From Micromonospora saelicesensis (GTDB taxonomy: Bacteria > Actinomycetota > Actinomycetes > Mycobacteriales > Micromonosporaceae), in NCBI RefSeq assembly GCF_900091575.1, contig NZ_FMCR01000003.1, forward strand, positions 434,001-498,000: a DNA stretch of 64,000 nucleotides, given 5' to 3'. Position numbers and translations under genes: made by a program. The notes beneath the pieces are model-generated. The model was given only the letters and a program-made list of their open reading frames with translations, was not told the DNA's origin and did no database searches. Shown one piece after another: positions 1-8,869 of this stretch; positions within the stretch are counted from its first letter, which is position 1, and each line of letters opens with the position of its first letter.

Positions 1-163
1 ACGGTAGTTGGCCGGTGTCGGTTCTGAAGCGCCGGTAGCCCCGCTGCCCTCGACAGCAACGCGGACGCGCAGGACGGAGCGCCCAGAAACCAGCCGTTGG
101 CTGCGTTGAGCCTAAGCGATGTCTCGTAACTCGATGCAGGCGTTCCCGTGACCGGTTCCCCGG

Positions 164-586
164 TCAGCCTCCCGCAGCGATGTTGTGGAGGTGGGCGATG
201 CCGGCTGCGGTGGTGGCCAGGGTTCGGGCAGTGGGTATCAGGGTGCCGTCGACGATCGCGACCTGGTCTTTCGGTCGGCGACGCACCGGCGCCAACGCCA
301 GCAGAGGGCCGATCGTGTCGATGACCCGGTGCGCCGCGGAGTGCGACACCCCGAACAGCGGGCCGAGTTGGCGCATGGTCAGGTTGGTGCGCCAGTACAC
401 GGCCACCAGCAACACCCGGTCCGGCAGATTCAGGGCCCAGGGCCGACCCGCATCTGTACCAGAAAGCATGGTGGAAGCGGGATCGTGATAGTCGGTCGTA
501 CGACGTGGAACCCACCGTCTTCGCCCGGCGGGGCACCGCAATATCTCATCCCGCCTCTGCGTGGGGGCATCACAACGGGCAACCAT
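164..586 (-). pseudogene. IS5-type transposase, N-terminal fragment
   Basis: The reading frame has the helix-turn-helix region typical of IS5-family transposases (LNLPDRVLLVAVYWRTNLT, then QLGPLFGVSHSAAHRVID). It continues to the beginning of the DDE catalytic domain (VDGTLIPT, where the aspartate is the first catalytic residue). After that the family-like sequence stops and the frame ends about 20 residues later. The remaining catalytic aspartate and glutamate are missing, so the element cannot be active as it stands. The start may be internal, at the Met of MLSGTDAGRPW. I could not find the terminal inverted repeats. It marks old IS activity at the left edge of the window. Confidence 0.75.
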
Positions 587-640
587 CGAGCGCAGGTGGC
601 GTGGTGGTCGCAGGGCTGAGGAGGTTGTCGCCGTTCGCCG

Positions 641-1663
641 TCAATCGCACTCAGAGGCGACCGGCTCGGATTTTTTCAGCTCGGTGGCGCTGGCCAACGT
701 GTACGCGGACACGCGGCTGCCACCGCTGCCGATGGACCGGAATGGCTCGGCGGGTGACCCGATCTCCTTCGTGAACGTGCGGCCCTCCGCAACGTACTTG
801 ATGCGCAGGCCCCATTCGTAGTAGGCGGCGTCGCACGCGGACGCGTCGATCCGGACTTCAGCCGGGTCGTCGCGCTCGACGTGGAACGAGGGCCCCAACG
901 GCTCACGCCGCGTGTTCGGGAGCGGGTCTCCGGGCTCGTCGGTCGGCAAGCCCTGGTCGGTGAACGTTTTCCGATCAAGGTTCAGGTCGAACACACGTGA
1001 GTAGCTGTCACCGCCGCAGCCACCCAGCGAGTCGTACACCCACGCGGGCAGCATGGGCGTGGTCCGGAAGAACAGCGGTTTGATCTCCTCGATCTGAACC
1101 GTGGAGTCGTCGACCACCGTCATGGTGAGGTAGAGATGGCCGGTTCCGAACGAGGCTCCGCCTTTGTTGACCATCGTCGTCCGGAAGTCCTCGGTGGATG
1201 ACGGAGGTACCAAGTCTGGGGTCAGGCCGCCTTTGAGCATGGCGGTCAGCGTGGAGCCGTCGCAGTTACGGATCGTGGGCCAGCCGGGGTTCACTGCCAG
1301 CGGATCGGCGGCCGGCGGAGGTAGCGGCGGAGCCACCTGGCAGTTGTTGCCCGTCCCGCCCTGGATGACGCAGTTGCCGGACTCGGCCTGCACGTTTCCG
1401 CTACCGGCCTGGACGTTTCCGCTACCGGAGCGGATGTCGGTACCGCCGTCCGGCTTGCTCGATGCGGTCTGCAGGACATAGATGATCACAGTGACGATCA
1501 CGCCGATCAAACCGATGATCGCGCCCACGGCCTGCCACCAAGGGCGGCCGAGGAGTTTTGCGGAGTTCGACGTTGAAGGCTGCGTGCTCTGGCCAGGCGA
1601 TTCCACAGTAGCCCTTCTTCGCTGAGGTGACCGATTAGCCCACGACAGATACCGGAAAGCCAT
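641..1663 (-). CDS. Single-pass membrane protein with SGNVQA repeats, unknown function
   Basis: The protein is 340 aa from the chosen ATG; a longer in-frame start adds 33 basic, low-complexity residues and is less likely. It has a short basic N-terminus, one strong membrane segment around residues 42-63 (AVGAIIGLIGVIVTVIIYVL), then near-exact repeats of SGNVQA (GSGNVQAGSGNVQAESGN) and a Pro-rich spacer. A globular C-terminal domain of about 220 residues with several cysteines and many beta-type residues follows. The layout suggests a small cytosolic N-terminus and an extracellular domain on a repeat stalk. I do not recognise the C-terminal domain and assign no function. No obvious operon partner lies next to it. 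Confidence 0.65.
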   Translation of the reverse strand: MAFRYLSWANRSPQRRRATVESPGQSTQPSTSNSAKLLGRPWWQAVGAIIGLIGVIVTVIIYVLQTASSKPDGGTDIRSGSGNVQAGSGNVQAESGNCVIQGGTGNNCQVAPPLPPPAADPLAVNPGWPTIRNCDGSTLTAMLKGGLTPDLVPPSSTEDFRTTMVNKGGASFGTGHLYLTMTVVDDSTVQIEEIKPLFFRTTPMLPAWVYDSLGGCGGDSYSRVFDLNLDRKTFTDQGLPTDEPGDPLPNTRREPLGPSFHVERDDPAEVRIDASACDAAYYEWGLRIKYVAEGRTFTKEIGSPAEPFRSIGSGGSRVSAYTLASATELKKSEPVASECD

Positions 1664-2208
1664 CAACTTACCGACAGTTTTGACATTGAACGGCGGAGAT
1701 GCGGCACGGAGAGGTGATGCCGCCAGGCCCGGACGGGCAAGCCGTGGTGTCGGGTGGCGCACGAGGCGAACACATCAGGAACCAAGTGGCTCGTGTCAAA
1801 CGTCCGGAGCCGGCGGTGCCGTCATGTCGGCCACAGGAAGGTTGATGCGTCGCCGATCGGGTGCGTCGCCGCATCACCCACTCGACGGTAACAGGTGCTG
1901 TCAGTCGTTGTTGGAGCGTTGTGAGACCTCTGAAGTGTTCGCCGCAGCTCACAGACGTCGGTTTGAGGGTGCGGAACTCCAGGCCTCATAACGGCCTCGG
2001 GATTACCGGGGGTTCCGCCCGCTGCCGGGCCGAAGGATCTACGGCCGACGCGGAGCCGGGCGTCTCGGGTGCCACGCTGTTGATGCAGGTACGGCCAGTT
2101 GCGTTGTTGCTGACCGTTTCATGATGGCCATCTTAGGAACCCGAGATCGGCGTCGTGGCGGCGTTCCACGACCACGCCTACACCGACGAACGAGCGAGTC
2201 CGGCGCGG
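1664..2208. other. Gene-poor stretch, nothing recognised
   Basis: About 545 bases lie between the start of the membrane-protein gene and the end of the next gene. Frames on both strands are short and low in recognisable content. I saw no tRNA, no strong hairpin and no family motif. With the IS fragment nearby, it may hold decayed sequence. Confidence 0.4.
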
Positions 2209-2832
2209 TCAGCCAGCACCTCGGTGCCGGTCGACGATGGCGTTGTCGGGATGAGCGCGAACGATGCGGAGCACCTCGGAGACCAGTGGGCGCAGCTCTG
2301 GTGGATTATCTTCGAGGCGAAGGTTCAGCAGGGTGATGATGCGGCTGCGGACTCCCGGGTGGTCGTTGGCCAGACATATGCGCAGCCCGGTTTCCTGGAA
2401 GGCATGCCTCAGGTCGGTGGACGGATCGTCCCCCGTTTCGCTGCCCGTGACGCGCAGGTACGTGCAGTACCAGGCGTCGGCCGCACCGATGATCTCGTAG
2501 TTGGTTCCCGTTCGGAGATATTTGAGGAGCCTGGTCTGGACGCGTCGGCGGCCGAAGGCGGCGAGCGCTGGTCTGATGTGTCGTTGAGTGTGACTTGGGT
2601 CCGGTTCGTAGACGGCCGCGAGCATCAGCGGTTCGAACATCTCCTCGGGTTGAGGCGGTACCGCCTCCCGCATGATCATCAGGGCCACGCTGCATTGCCA
2701 GTGCCGCCGGGCCCGCGGGTCTTTCCGCTCGTCGCCGGAAGGTGCTGGCGGCGCCGCGAGGTTGAGCAGGTTGAGTACGTCGACCAGAGCCCGTTCGTAC
2801 CGGTCATAGCGCTCGAAGCGACCCTCGCCCAC
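2209..2832 (-). CDS. Hypothetical helical protein
   Basis: I chose a GTG start (VGEGRFERYDRYERALVDVLN), giving 207 aa. The longer frame, to 2991, would run into the nitroreductase gene on the other strand and begins with unlikely sequence. The protein is rich in Leu, Arg and Ala and looks all-helical, with segments such as ALVDVLNLLNLAAPP and RSRIITLLNLRLEDNPPELR that recall HEAT-like or scaffold proteins. There is no signal peptide or membrane segment. I do not recognise the family. A longer frame lies opposite on the plus strand, but its composition looks like a shadow. Confidence 0.55.
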   Translation of the reverse strand: MGEGRFERYDRYERALVDVLNLLNLAAPPAPSGDERKDPRARRHWQCSVALMIMREAVPPQPEEMFEPLMLAAVYEPDPSHTQRHIRPALAAFGRRRVQTRLLKYLRTGTNYEIIGAADAWYCTYLRVTGSETGDDPSTDLRHAFQETGLRICLANDHPGVRSRIITLLNLRLEDNPPELRPLVSEVLRIVRAHPDNAIVDRHRGAG

Positions 2833-2947
2833 GGCCGAGACTCTACGTCGGCGAATGTGACGACTGCAGTCGGCGCAACCGAGCAGCGGGCGCCGGGGAC
2901 TGTCAGAATCGTGTCGACGGAACCGGTGCGCGGACGCGGGGAGAAGC

Positions 2948-3355
2948 ATGAGCGACTTCAACGACAAGATCATCGCGGAGTTTCGCGCCAACGGTGGGCA
3001 GGTCGGCGGTCAGTTCGCCGGCGCTCCGCTGCTGCTGTTGCACACGGTCGGTGCCAAGAGCGCCCAGCCTCGCGTGAGCCCGATGATGTATCAGAAGGTG
3101 GACGGCGGCTATGCCGTGTTCGCCTCCAAGGGCGGTGCGCCCACCAACCCCGACTGGTACTACAACCTGCTCGCCAACCCGAAGGCCCAAGCGGAGATCG
3201 GTACGGACAAGGTCGAGTTGGTCGCCAGAGTTGCCACCGGGGACGAACGGGAACGGATCTGGAGCGCGCAGAAGGCCGCGTATCCAGGCTTCGCCGACTA
3301 CGAGCGCAAGACCACCCGCCAGATCCCCGTCGTCGTACTGGAACCTGCGCCGTAG
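2948..3355 (+). CDS. F420-type nitroreductase family protein (DDN-like)
   Basis: The protein is 135 aa, the usual size for the deazaflavin-dependent nitroreductase (Ddn) family. The signature is an N-terminal stretch FNDKIIAEFRANGGQVGG, then LLLLHTVGAKSAQPRVSPMMY, then GGAPTNPDWYYNLLANPKA, with a family-typical C-terminus DYERKTTRQIPVVVLEP. Members are split-barrel proteins that bind F420 and reduce nitro compounds or quinones; the substrate here is unknown. The ATG start follows a GGGGAGAAGC ribosome-binding region. It appears to be a single-gene unit. Confidence 0.9.
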   Translation: MSDFNDKIIAEFRANGGQVGGQFAGAPLLLLHTVGAKSAQPRVSPMMYQKVDGGYAVFASKGGAPTNPDWYYNLLANPKAQAEIGTDKVELVARVATGDERERIWSAQKAAYPGFADYERKTTRQIPVVVLEPAP

Positions 3356-3444
3356 GCAGCGACGGTACGACCCCAGTTCAGTTCTGACGCGTGGATCCGT
3401 CGGCGGGCGCGCGCCCGCCGACGGACCTCAACGGCAGACGGCGC

Positions 3445-4284
3445 CTACGGTTTGCGGGCGAGGAGCCCGACGAAGGTGTGATAGGTGTCGGTCTGCACCG
3501 CAGCCGGCGCGTCCGGCTCTGGACGCCACTCGGCCAGCGGCACCAGTCCCGGCTCCAGCACCGTCAGCCCGTCGGCGAACGAGAGGATCTCGTCGTCCGT
3601 ACGCCAGCGGCCGGTGCCCAACGATTCGTTGAAGATCCGCTCGACTTCGCGGGCCTTGCGGGAGCCTTCCGGGTCTCGCTCGCCCGGGTCGCGGAAGTGC
3701 GAGATCGCCACGTAGCTGCCGGAGGGTAGGGCGTCGATCAACGCGGCCGCCACCGCCTTCGGGTCCTCGTCGTCGCCGAGGTGGTGCAGGATCGCGAAGA
3801 GCAGCAACCCGATCGGCCGGTCGAAGTCGAGGAACCGGCGTACGTCCGGGTGGTTGAGGATCACCTGCGGCTCGCGGATGTCCGCCTGGATCACCGTCGC
3901 GGTGCCCTCCGCGGCGAGCAGGGCCCGCCCGTGCGTCAGAACTATCGGGTCATTGTCCACGTAGACCACCTGAGCCTTCGGGTTCTGCTCGGTGGCGACC
4001 TCGTGCACGTTGCCCTGGGTGGGCAGCCCCGATCCGATGTCGAGGAACTGGTCGATGCCCGCCTCGCTGACGAGGAAGCGAATCACTCGACGCAGGAAGG
4101 CCCGGTTCGCCTGGCCGGCTGCCGGCCCGTCCGGTGTGATCCGCAGGGCGTGCTCGGCGACCTTTCGGTCGACCTCGAAGTTGTCCTTGCCGCCCAGGAA
4201 GAAGTCATAGACCCGGGCCACGCTGGGAATGTTGGGGTCGATACCGGGGGGTGCCGCCTTGTCGCGGGTCACAGGCGTCTCCAT
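3445..4284 (-). CDS. SAM-dependent methyltransferase (DUF574/Methyltransf_19)
   Basis: From the ATG at METPVTRDKAAPPGID the protein is 279 aa, close to the family norm. The actinobacterial S-adenosyl methyltransferase family PF04672 is recognised by NIPSVARVYDFFLGGKDNFE near the N-terminus, the FLDIGSGLPT glycine-rich cofactor loop, VVYVDNDPIVLTHGRALL (ribose-binding acidic loop) and the late GLVPLAEWRPE region. Substrates of this large family are mostly unknown. The frame extends 29 codons upstream, but that part lacks family sequence. No clear ribosome-binding site precedes the chosen ATG, so the transcript may be leaderless. Confidence 0.9.
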   Translation of the reverse strand: METPVTRDKAAPPGIDPNIPSVARVYDFFLGGKDNFEVDRKVAEHALRITPDGPAAGQANRAFLRRVIRFLVSEAGIDQFLDIGSGLPTQGNVHEVATEQNPKAQVVYVDNDPIVLTHGRALLAAEGTATVIQADIREPQVILNHPDVRRFLDFDRPIGLLLFAILHHLGDDEDPKAVAAALIDALPSGSYVAISHFRDPGERDPEGSRKAREVERIFNESLGTGRWRTDDEILSFADGLTVLEPGLVPLAEWRPEPDAPAAVQTDTYHTFVGLLARKP

Positions 4285-4473
4285 TCGATGGGGATTGGCG
4301 CAGGTCGAGGTCTGCGGCGGTGCCGGCGTTCCGGCGAGTGTAACGATCGCGAGGGTTGTATTTTGCCCCACTGGTATCGCTCCCAGTGAATCGTCCCCTC
4401 GGTATTGGCGTCACACCGGTCGCTGTCGGCAGTCGGCTGCGGCCCGTCCCGCCCGAGCGACCCGGCCCCGGCG

Positions 4474-6234
4474 TCAGGAGCAGTTCCTGCCCTTGTTGAT
4501 GCAGGTGGCGATGCGTTGCATCGTCTGGGCGGAGTTGACGTTGACGAAGTCGTTGTGGTCGGAGAAGGGGTTGTGGTTCTCCTCGGGGAAGGAGTCGAGG
4601 GCGTACTGGCCTTTGACCTGCACGTCGCGGGCGATGTCGTAGGCCACGGTGATCCGCAGTTGCGGGATCGCCCGGAAGCCCTGCGGGCAGGCGCCGGTGG
4701 CCTTGTCGGCGAACGCGACGTGGTTGCGGTGGTTGTCGCTGTCGACGTTCCTGCCGTCCCAGCAGCCGGGGAAGTCGTGGACGCGCTGCACCTGGCTGCC
4801 GGCGGGGCAGATCGGGTACTTGTCGGAGAGCCGGTCGGTGAAGCCCGAGCAGGTCCAGGTGGCGCGGGCGTTGGCCGGGCCACGGCTGGTGGGCTTGGCG
4901 TCGCCGGTGAGGGCCCGGAGGAACTTCGGCATCGGCACCACAGTGCTGACTGGGTTGCCGCGGTACTCGATCAGCACCTGCGCCGGGCGGACGATGCCGC
5001 CGGTGTTGCCGGGCAGCTCAAGGTTGGGTCCCTGCGGGTCGGGGAGCGCGGCCGCGCTGGTGGGTGCATTGCTCGGTGCCGCCGGCGTGCTGGGGGCCTG
5101 GTCCAGCGTGCAGCCGGCGAGCGCTTCGAGACCCTGCGGGCGGGGGGCCTGCCGCCCGATCGCGGTGGCGATCCGGTCGAGGACGGCTACCCGCTTGGCG
5201 CGTAGCGGTCCGAGGATGGCGTTGTCGACGAAGGCCGGGCCGCCCTGGCCACGGCTGATGACCAGGCGTTCGTTGGCCTCGGAGACCTGCCGGTCGAGTT
5301 CGTCGAGGTTGCGGTTCACCTCGGCGAGCGCCCGGCCGGGTACGCCGGGCAACCTGTCCCGCACGGCCGGGCACTGGATGCGCGGATTCGCGGCCTGCGC
5401 CGCCTTGACGCTCGCCCGGTGGGCGCTGCCGGGCATTCGGGCGTGCATGTCGTCGTAGCTGACGTCACAGTCGACAAGCGAGACCAGGCCAGGCTGGTTA
5501 CCGCCGGCGGTAGTGATCGTGGTGCTGATCTGCTTGATCATCGCGGCACGGCGGGCTCGCAGCGAGTCGATGACCTCCCGGTTGAAGGCGGCGTCGATGC
5601 GGCCCCGGCTGGCGGTCATCCGCTGGTTCGCGGCGGCCTGCTGGCGATCCAGCTCGGCCAGCAGGCGGTCGACGGTGCCGCGGGCCCCGGTGGGGACTGC
5701 CCGCAGCCGTTTGGCGACCGACGGGCAGACGACCATCGGCTGGGTCTGGGCGAGGGCCTGCTGGACCTGCTTGCCGCTGCGGACGGTCTTGTCGATGCGC
5801 ACCACCGGCCAGAAGTAGGACGACTTGTCACCGTTGCGGCAGGTGGTGCCGGAGGCGTCCAGATCGGCGTCGGAGGAGTTCGCGGTGATGGCCAGGTTGC
5901 CGACGAAGTCGTGGACGTGTTCAGCGCCGTTGCGGATGCCGGGCTGGGCCACCGGGTTGTCCGGACTGAACTTGCCGTTGCCGTTCGTGCCGCAGTCGAC
6001 GGTGAACCGGCCGGTCGACGCACCGGCGGCCGGCCTCGGGTTCCGTACGTTCGGAGGCACGTTCTCGATCGGCACGAACTGGTCGAGGCTGGTGGCGGCA
6101 TCGGCGGTGCCCTTGCCGCCACCGGAGACGAAGGTGGCGGTGAGCGCGCCGGTGGCCGCCAGCACGAGCGCGGCCATGGCGAGCCGGGCCGGCCGGGTCT
6201 GGACCAGTGCGGTCCCGTTCTTTCTGCGGTTCAT
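4474..6234 (-). CDS. Secreted DUF1996-containing protein
   Basis: The protein is 586 aa; the ATG is set by an upstream GAGGAGATTCCG ribosome-binding site. A signal peptide covers about residues 1-45 (RLAMAALVLAATGALTATFVSGG). The DUF1996 domain appears split. The N-terminal part is around FVPIENVPPNVRNP, FTVDCG and GAEHVHDFVGN; the C-terminal part has YRGNPVSTVVPMPKFLRA, WTCSGF, PICPAG, VHDFPGCWDG, HRNHVAFAD and a final cysteine pair. Between them sits an inserted region of roughly 250 residues with two helical units, each with a cysteine-containing start and LDRQ...AN repeats. DUF1996 proteins are secreted and common in fungi and actinomycetes; their activity is not established. It is divergent from the FN3-CBM2 gene. 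Confidence 0.88.
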   Translation of the reverse strand: MNRRKNGTALVQTRPARLAMAALVLAATGALTATFVSGGGKGTADAATSLDQFVPIENVPPNVRNPRPAAGASTGRFTVDCGTNGNGKFSPDNPVAQPGIRNGAEHVHDFVGNLAITANSSDADLDASGTTCRNGDKSSYFWPVVRIDKTVRSGKQVQQALAQTQPMVVCPSVAKRLRAVPTGARGTVDRLLAELDRQQAAANQRMTASRGRIDAAFNREVIDSLRARRAAMIKQISTTITTAGGNQPGLVSLVDCDVSYDDMHARMPGSAHRASVKAAQAANPRIQCPAVRDRLPGVPGRALAEVNRNLDELDRQVSEANERLVISRGQGGPAFVDNAILGPLRAKRVAVLDRIATAIGRQAPRPQGLEALAGCTLDQAPSTPAAPSNAPTSAAALPDPQGPNLELPGNTGGIVRPAQVLIEYRGNPVSTVVPMPKFLRALTGDAKPTSRGPANARATWTCSGFTDRLSDKYPICPAGSQVQRVHDFPGCWDGRNVDSDNHRNHVAFADKATGACPQGFRAIPQLRITVAYDIARDVQVKGQYALDSFPEENHNPFSDHNDFVNVNSAQTMQRIATCINKGRNCS

Positions 6235-6301
6235 CGGAATCTCCTCAAAGCCGGAAACGGCTCCGGTGATGTGCTGTCTCCCCTCGGTACGGGCCGGCGC
6301 A

Positions 6302-6322
6302 CGGTCAGCGGTCAACGGTCAA
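6302..6322 (+). repeat. Three tandem CGGTCA(A/G) heptamers
   Basis: CGGTCAG, CGGTCAA and CGGTCAA follow each other with no spacer in the 194-base divergent region between the DUF1996 gene and the FN3-CBM2 gene. This could be a binding site for a direct-repeat-recognising regulator, or chance. No regulator gene is adjacent. Confidence 0.35.
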
Positions 6323-6428
6323 CGCGCATGTCATGGTTCGGTAAGAAGTCGGGCATGAGCCGCGCCGATCACCGGCCGAGGCGTGAGACACGTTGGCGAT
6401 CATCGATATATTGCTGCATCGTCGACGT

Positions 6429-7646
6429 ATGACTGGCGTTCGCTCGTCCTCGCTGTTCCGTCGTCTGCGGCCGGGTCTGCTGGCCGCCGTCGTGCTGTCG
6501 ACGGCGGTGCTCGGCACCGCTCTGAGCGCGGCACCGGCAGCCGACGCCGGCACCGCTGCGCCCGCCGCGTACCCGCGGGTCGCCCCGGCGCCCGGTGGGG
6601 CCACGGTGTCCGTCGCAGCTCCGGCCGGAACCGCCTCGCCAAAGCCGACTACGCCGTCCACTACGCCGTCCACTACGCCGTCCACTACGCCGAGCACCTC
6701 GCCCGTTCCGCCGAGCGCGCCCACGAACCTGACCGCCAGCGAGGTCCGGACCGCGTCGGTGACCCTCACCTGGACGGGCGCCACGTCCGGCTGCTGCGCC
6801 ATCACCGGGTACGACATCACGTACTACCAGGAGTTCGGCGACATCGTGTTCAGCGCCAGCGTCGGGGCCGTCACCAGCACCACGATCACCGGCCACCTTG
6901 GGTCGGGCCAGCAGTACACGTTCCGATTGATCGCCCGGGACAGCCTCGGGCAACGCTCGAACTGGTCGAACGCGCTGACAGTGGTCACCCCGGTGACGGA
7001 CACCGGCCCGGACACCACCCCGCCGAGCGCGCCGCAGAACCTGACCGTCGGCGAGGTGCCCGCCTCGACCGGCACGTTGTCCTGGTCGCCGTCGGCGGAC
7101 GACGTCGGCGTGCTCGGGTACAACGTCTACCAGTTCGACGGCTGGTTCACCTCGGTCCTGGTCGCGACCGTGCCGGGTACGACGTACACGACGCCGCTAC
7201 CTGCGTCGACACCGTTGCGGAACCTGTACTACGTGCGGGCCCGGGACGCGGTCGGCAACGTGTCGATCGCGTCGAACACTGTCACTCTGCCCACGACGAC
7301 GACCACTCCGACACCCCCGCCGCCCTCGACCTGCCGGGTGACCTACCGCAACCAGTCCGAGTGGCAGGGCGGTTTCGTGGCCACTGCAACGGTCCACAAC
7401 GCCGGGGCGGCACCCATCGACGGCTGGGCCGTCACCTTCACCTTTCCGGGAGACCAGCAGGTCACCTCGGGGTGGAACGCCACGATCGGCCAGACCGGGA
7501 CCACCGTGACCGCTCGTAACGTCGACTGGAACCGCGTCCTCGCGCCAAACGGCTCCGCGACCTTCGGCGTCCAGGGGAGGTGGGGCGTCAGCGACGCGCC
7601 GCCGACCGGCTTCTCGCTGAACGGTGCCCCCTGCACGGTGGGCTGA
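6429..7646 (+). CDS. Secreted FN3-FN3-CBM2 protein without a catalytic domain
   Basis: From the ATG at MTGVRSSSLF the protein is 405 aa. Order: signal peptide (about 1-40, ending near AAPAADA), a Thr/Pro/Ser linker built on a 12-base DNA repeat, and a first fibronectin type III domain (PTNLTASEVRTASVTLTWTG to NALTVVTPV). A second FN3 (PSAPQNLTVGEVPASTGTLSW to NTVTLP) and a short linker lead to a C-terminal CBM2 (CRVTYRNQSEWQGGFVATATV to GAPCTVG) with paired end cysteines and conserved tryptophans (GWAVTF, WNATI). CBM2 binds crystalline cellulose or xylan. No hydrolase domain is present. Its stop lies 9 bases before the GH53 gene, so the two are probably co-transcribed. Confidence 0.88.
   Translation: MTGVRSSSLFRRLRPGLLAAVVLSTAVLGTALSAAPAADAGTAAPAAYPRVAPAPGGATVSVAAPAGTASPKPTTPSTTPSTTPSTTPSTSPVPPSAPTNLTASEVRTASVTLTWTGATSGCCAITGYDITYYQEFGDIVFSASVGAVTSTTITGHLGSGQQYTFRLIARDSLGQRSNWSNALTVVTPVTDTGPDTTPPSAPQNLTVGEVPASTGTLSWSPSADDVGVLGYNVYQFDGWFTSVLVATVPGTTYTTPLPASTPLRNLYYVRARDAVGNVSIASNTVTLPTTTTTPTPPPPSTCRVTYRNQSEWQGGFVATATVHNAGAAPIDGWAVTFTFPGDQQVTSGWNATIGQTGTTVTARNVDWNRVLAPNGSATFGVQGRWGVSDAPPTGFSLNGAPCTVG
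6648..6695 (+). repeat. 12-base tandem repeat in the linker coding region
   Basis: Three exact copies of ACTACGCCGTCC begin at 6648, followed by a partial fourth copy. They encode the Thr-Pro-Ser-Thr linker of the FN3-CBM2 protein. Such repeats change linker length by slippage. Confidence 0.85.
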
Positions 7647-7655
7647 AGGAGCCTC

Positions 7656-8798
7656 GTGAACACACATTCGGCCACACCCCACCACCGCCGCGCCAGGGCC
7701 CTGATCGGGATTGTCGCGGCCGGCATCCTCACCGTCGCCACCACGCTCGGCGGCGCGCCCGCGCCCGTCTCCGCCGCGAACACGCTCACCATGCGGGGGG
7801 CCGACGTCTCCTCGTTGCAGCGCAGCCTGGATCTCGGCGCCAGGTACTACGACACCGGCGGGGTCGCCCGCGACCCACTGGACATCTTGAAGTCCGTCGG
7901 CGTCAACTACGTCCGGCTACGCGTCTGGAACAACCCGATCAGCGGCTACAACAACAAGAGCGCGGTGTTGGGTCAGGCGAGGGCGGCCAGGGCGAAAGGC
8001 CTCAAGGTGCTCATCGACTTTCACTACTCCGACACCTGGGCCGACCCTGGCAAGCAGTACAAGCCGGCCGCCTGGGCCGGCCACAGCCTGAGCCAACTGC
8101 GTACCGACGTCTACACCTTCACCTACGACGTCTGCTCCAGCCTTCGGGGGCAGGGCACCCCGCCGGACAGTGTGCAGATCGGCAACGAGATCAACGTCGG
8201 AATGCTGTGGAACGAGGGCAAGGTCGTCAACAACGACTTCGCCCCGCTGGCCGGCCTGCTGAAGCAGGGCTACAACGCGACCAAGGCGTGCGGCAGCGGC
8301 ATCCCGGTGATGATCCATACCGCAAACGTCGACAGCAACGCCAACGCCCGATGGTTCTACGACGGCATCCGTGCCCAGGGTGTGCAGTGGGACATCACCG
8401 CCCAGTCGTACTACTGCATGTGGCACGGCACCCTGGCGAACCTCTACAACAACATCGTCGACCTGCGCGGGCGCTACGGCAAACCGGTGGTGATCGTGGA
8501 GACCGCGTACCCCTTCACCCGGAACAACGCGGACAGCGAGCCGAACGCCATCGGCGACGCGACCTGCGACGGCATCAGCGCGACCTGGTCCGGGCAGGCC
8601 CAGGAGTTCGACTGGGTGCAGAACACGGCCCGCAACGCGGGCGCCATCGGCGTCTTCTACTGGGAACCCACCTGGTACGCCGTCCGCGGCAACGGCTGGG
8701 ACCCGGCCAACATCAACGGCACCGGAAACCAGTGGGACAACATGGCCGTCTTCGACTGGTCCGGGCGCGTGAACCCGGGCGTACGGTGGACGCCCTGA
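7656..8798 (+). CDS. GH53 arabinogalactan endo-beta-1,4-galactanase
   Basis: The protein is 380 aa from a GTG preceded by GAAGGAGCC. A signal peptide covers about 1-40 and ends near APVSAAN. The GH53 (beta/alpha)8 barrel follows, with MRGADVSSL, YVRLRVWNNP, VLIDFHYSDTWADPGKQ and the acid/base glutamate E178 in VQIGNEIN. The nucleophile glutamate is E283 in VIVETAYP, and the C-terminal motif is FYWEPTW. Family members cut beta-1,4-galactan of type I arabinogalactan outside the cell. There is no carbohydrate-binding module; the upstream co-transcribed FN3-CBM2 protein may supply binding in trans (inference). Confidence 0.95.
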   Translation: MNTHSATPHHRRARALIGIVAAGILTVATTLGGAPAPVSAANTLTMRGADVSSLQRSLDLGARYYDTGGVARDPLDILKSVGVNYVRLRVWNNPISGYNNKSAVLGQARAARAKGLKVLIDFHYSDTWADPGKQYKPAAWAGHSLSQLRTDVYTFTYDVCSSLRGQGTPPDSVQIGNEINVGMLWNEGKVVNNDFAPLAGLLKQGYNATKACGSGIPVMIHTANVDSNANARWFYDGIRAQGVQWDITAQSYYCMWHGTLANLYNNIVDLRGRYGKPVVIVETAYPFTRNNADSEPNAIGDATCDGISATWSGQAQEFDWVQNTARNAGAIGVFYWEPTWYAVRGNGWDPANINGTGNQWDNMAVFDWSGRVNPGVRWTP

Positions 8799-8869
8799 CC
8801 CCTTCTGTGTGCGCACAGCAGCCGAGTGCAGCCACGGCCAGCAAGCGGGTGACTGTTACTTTGCCGGCC

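Noticed and set aside
2155..3387. 410-codon open frame on the plus strand
   Set aside because: It lies opposite the hypothetical gene and across the nitroreductase gene in another frame. Its translation is low-complexity and has no family motif, as expected for a high-GC shadow frame.
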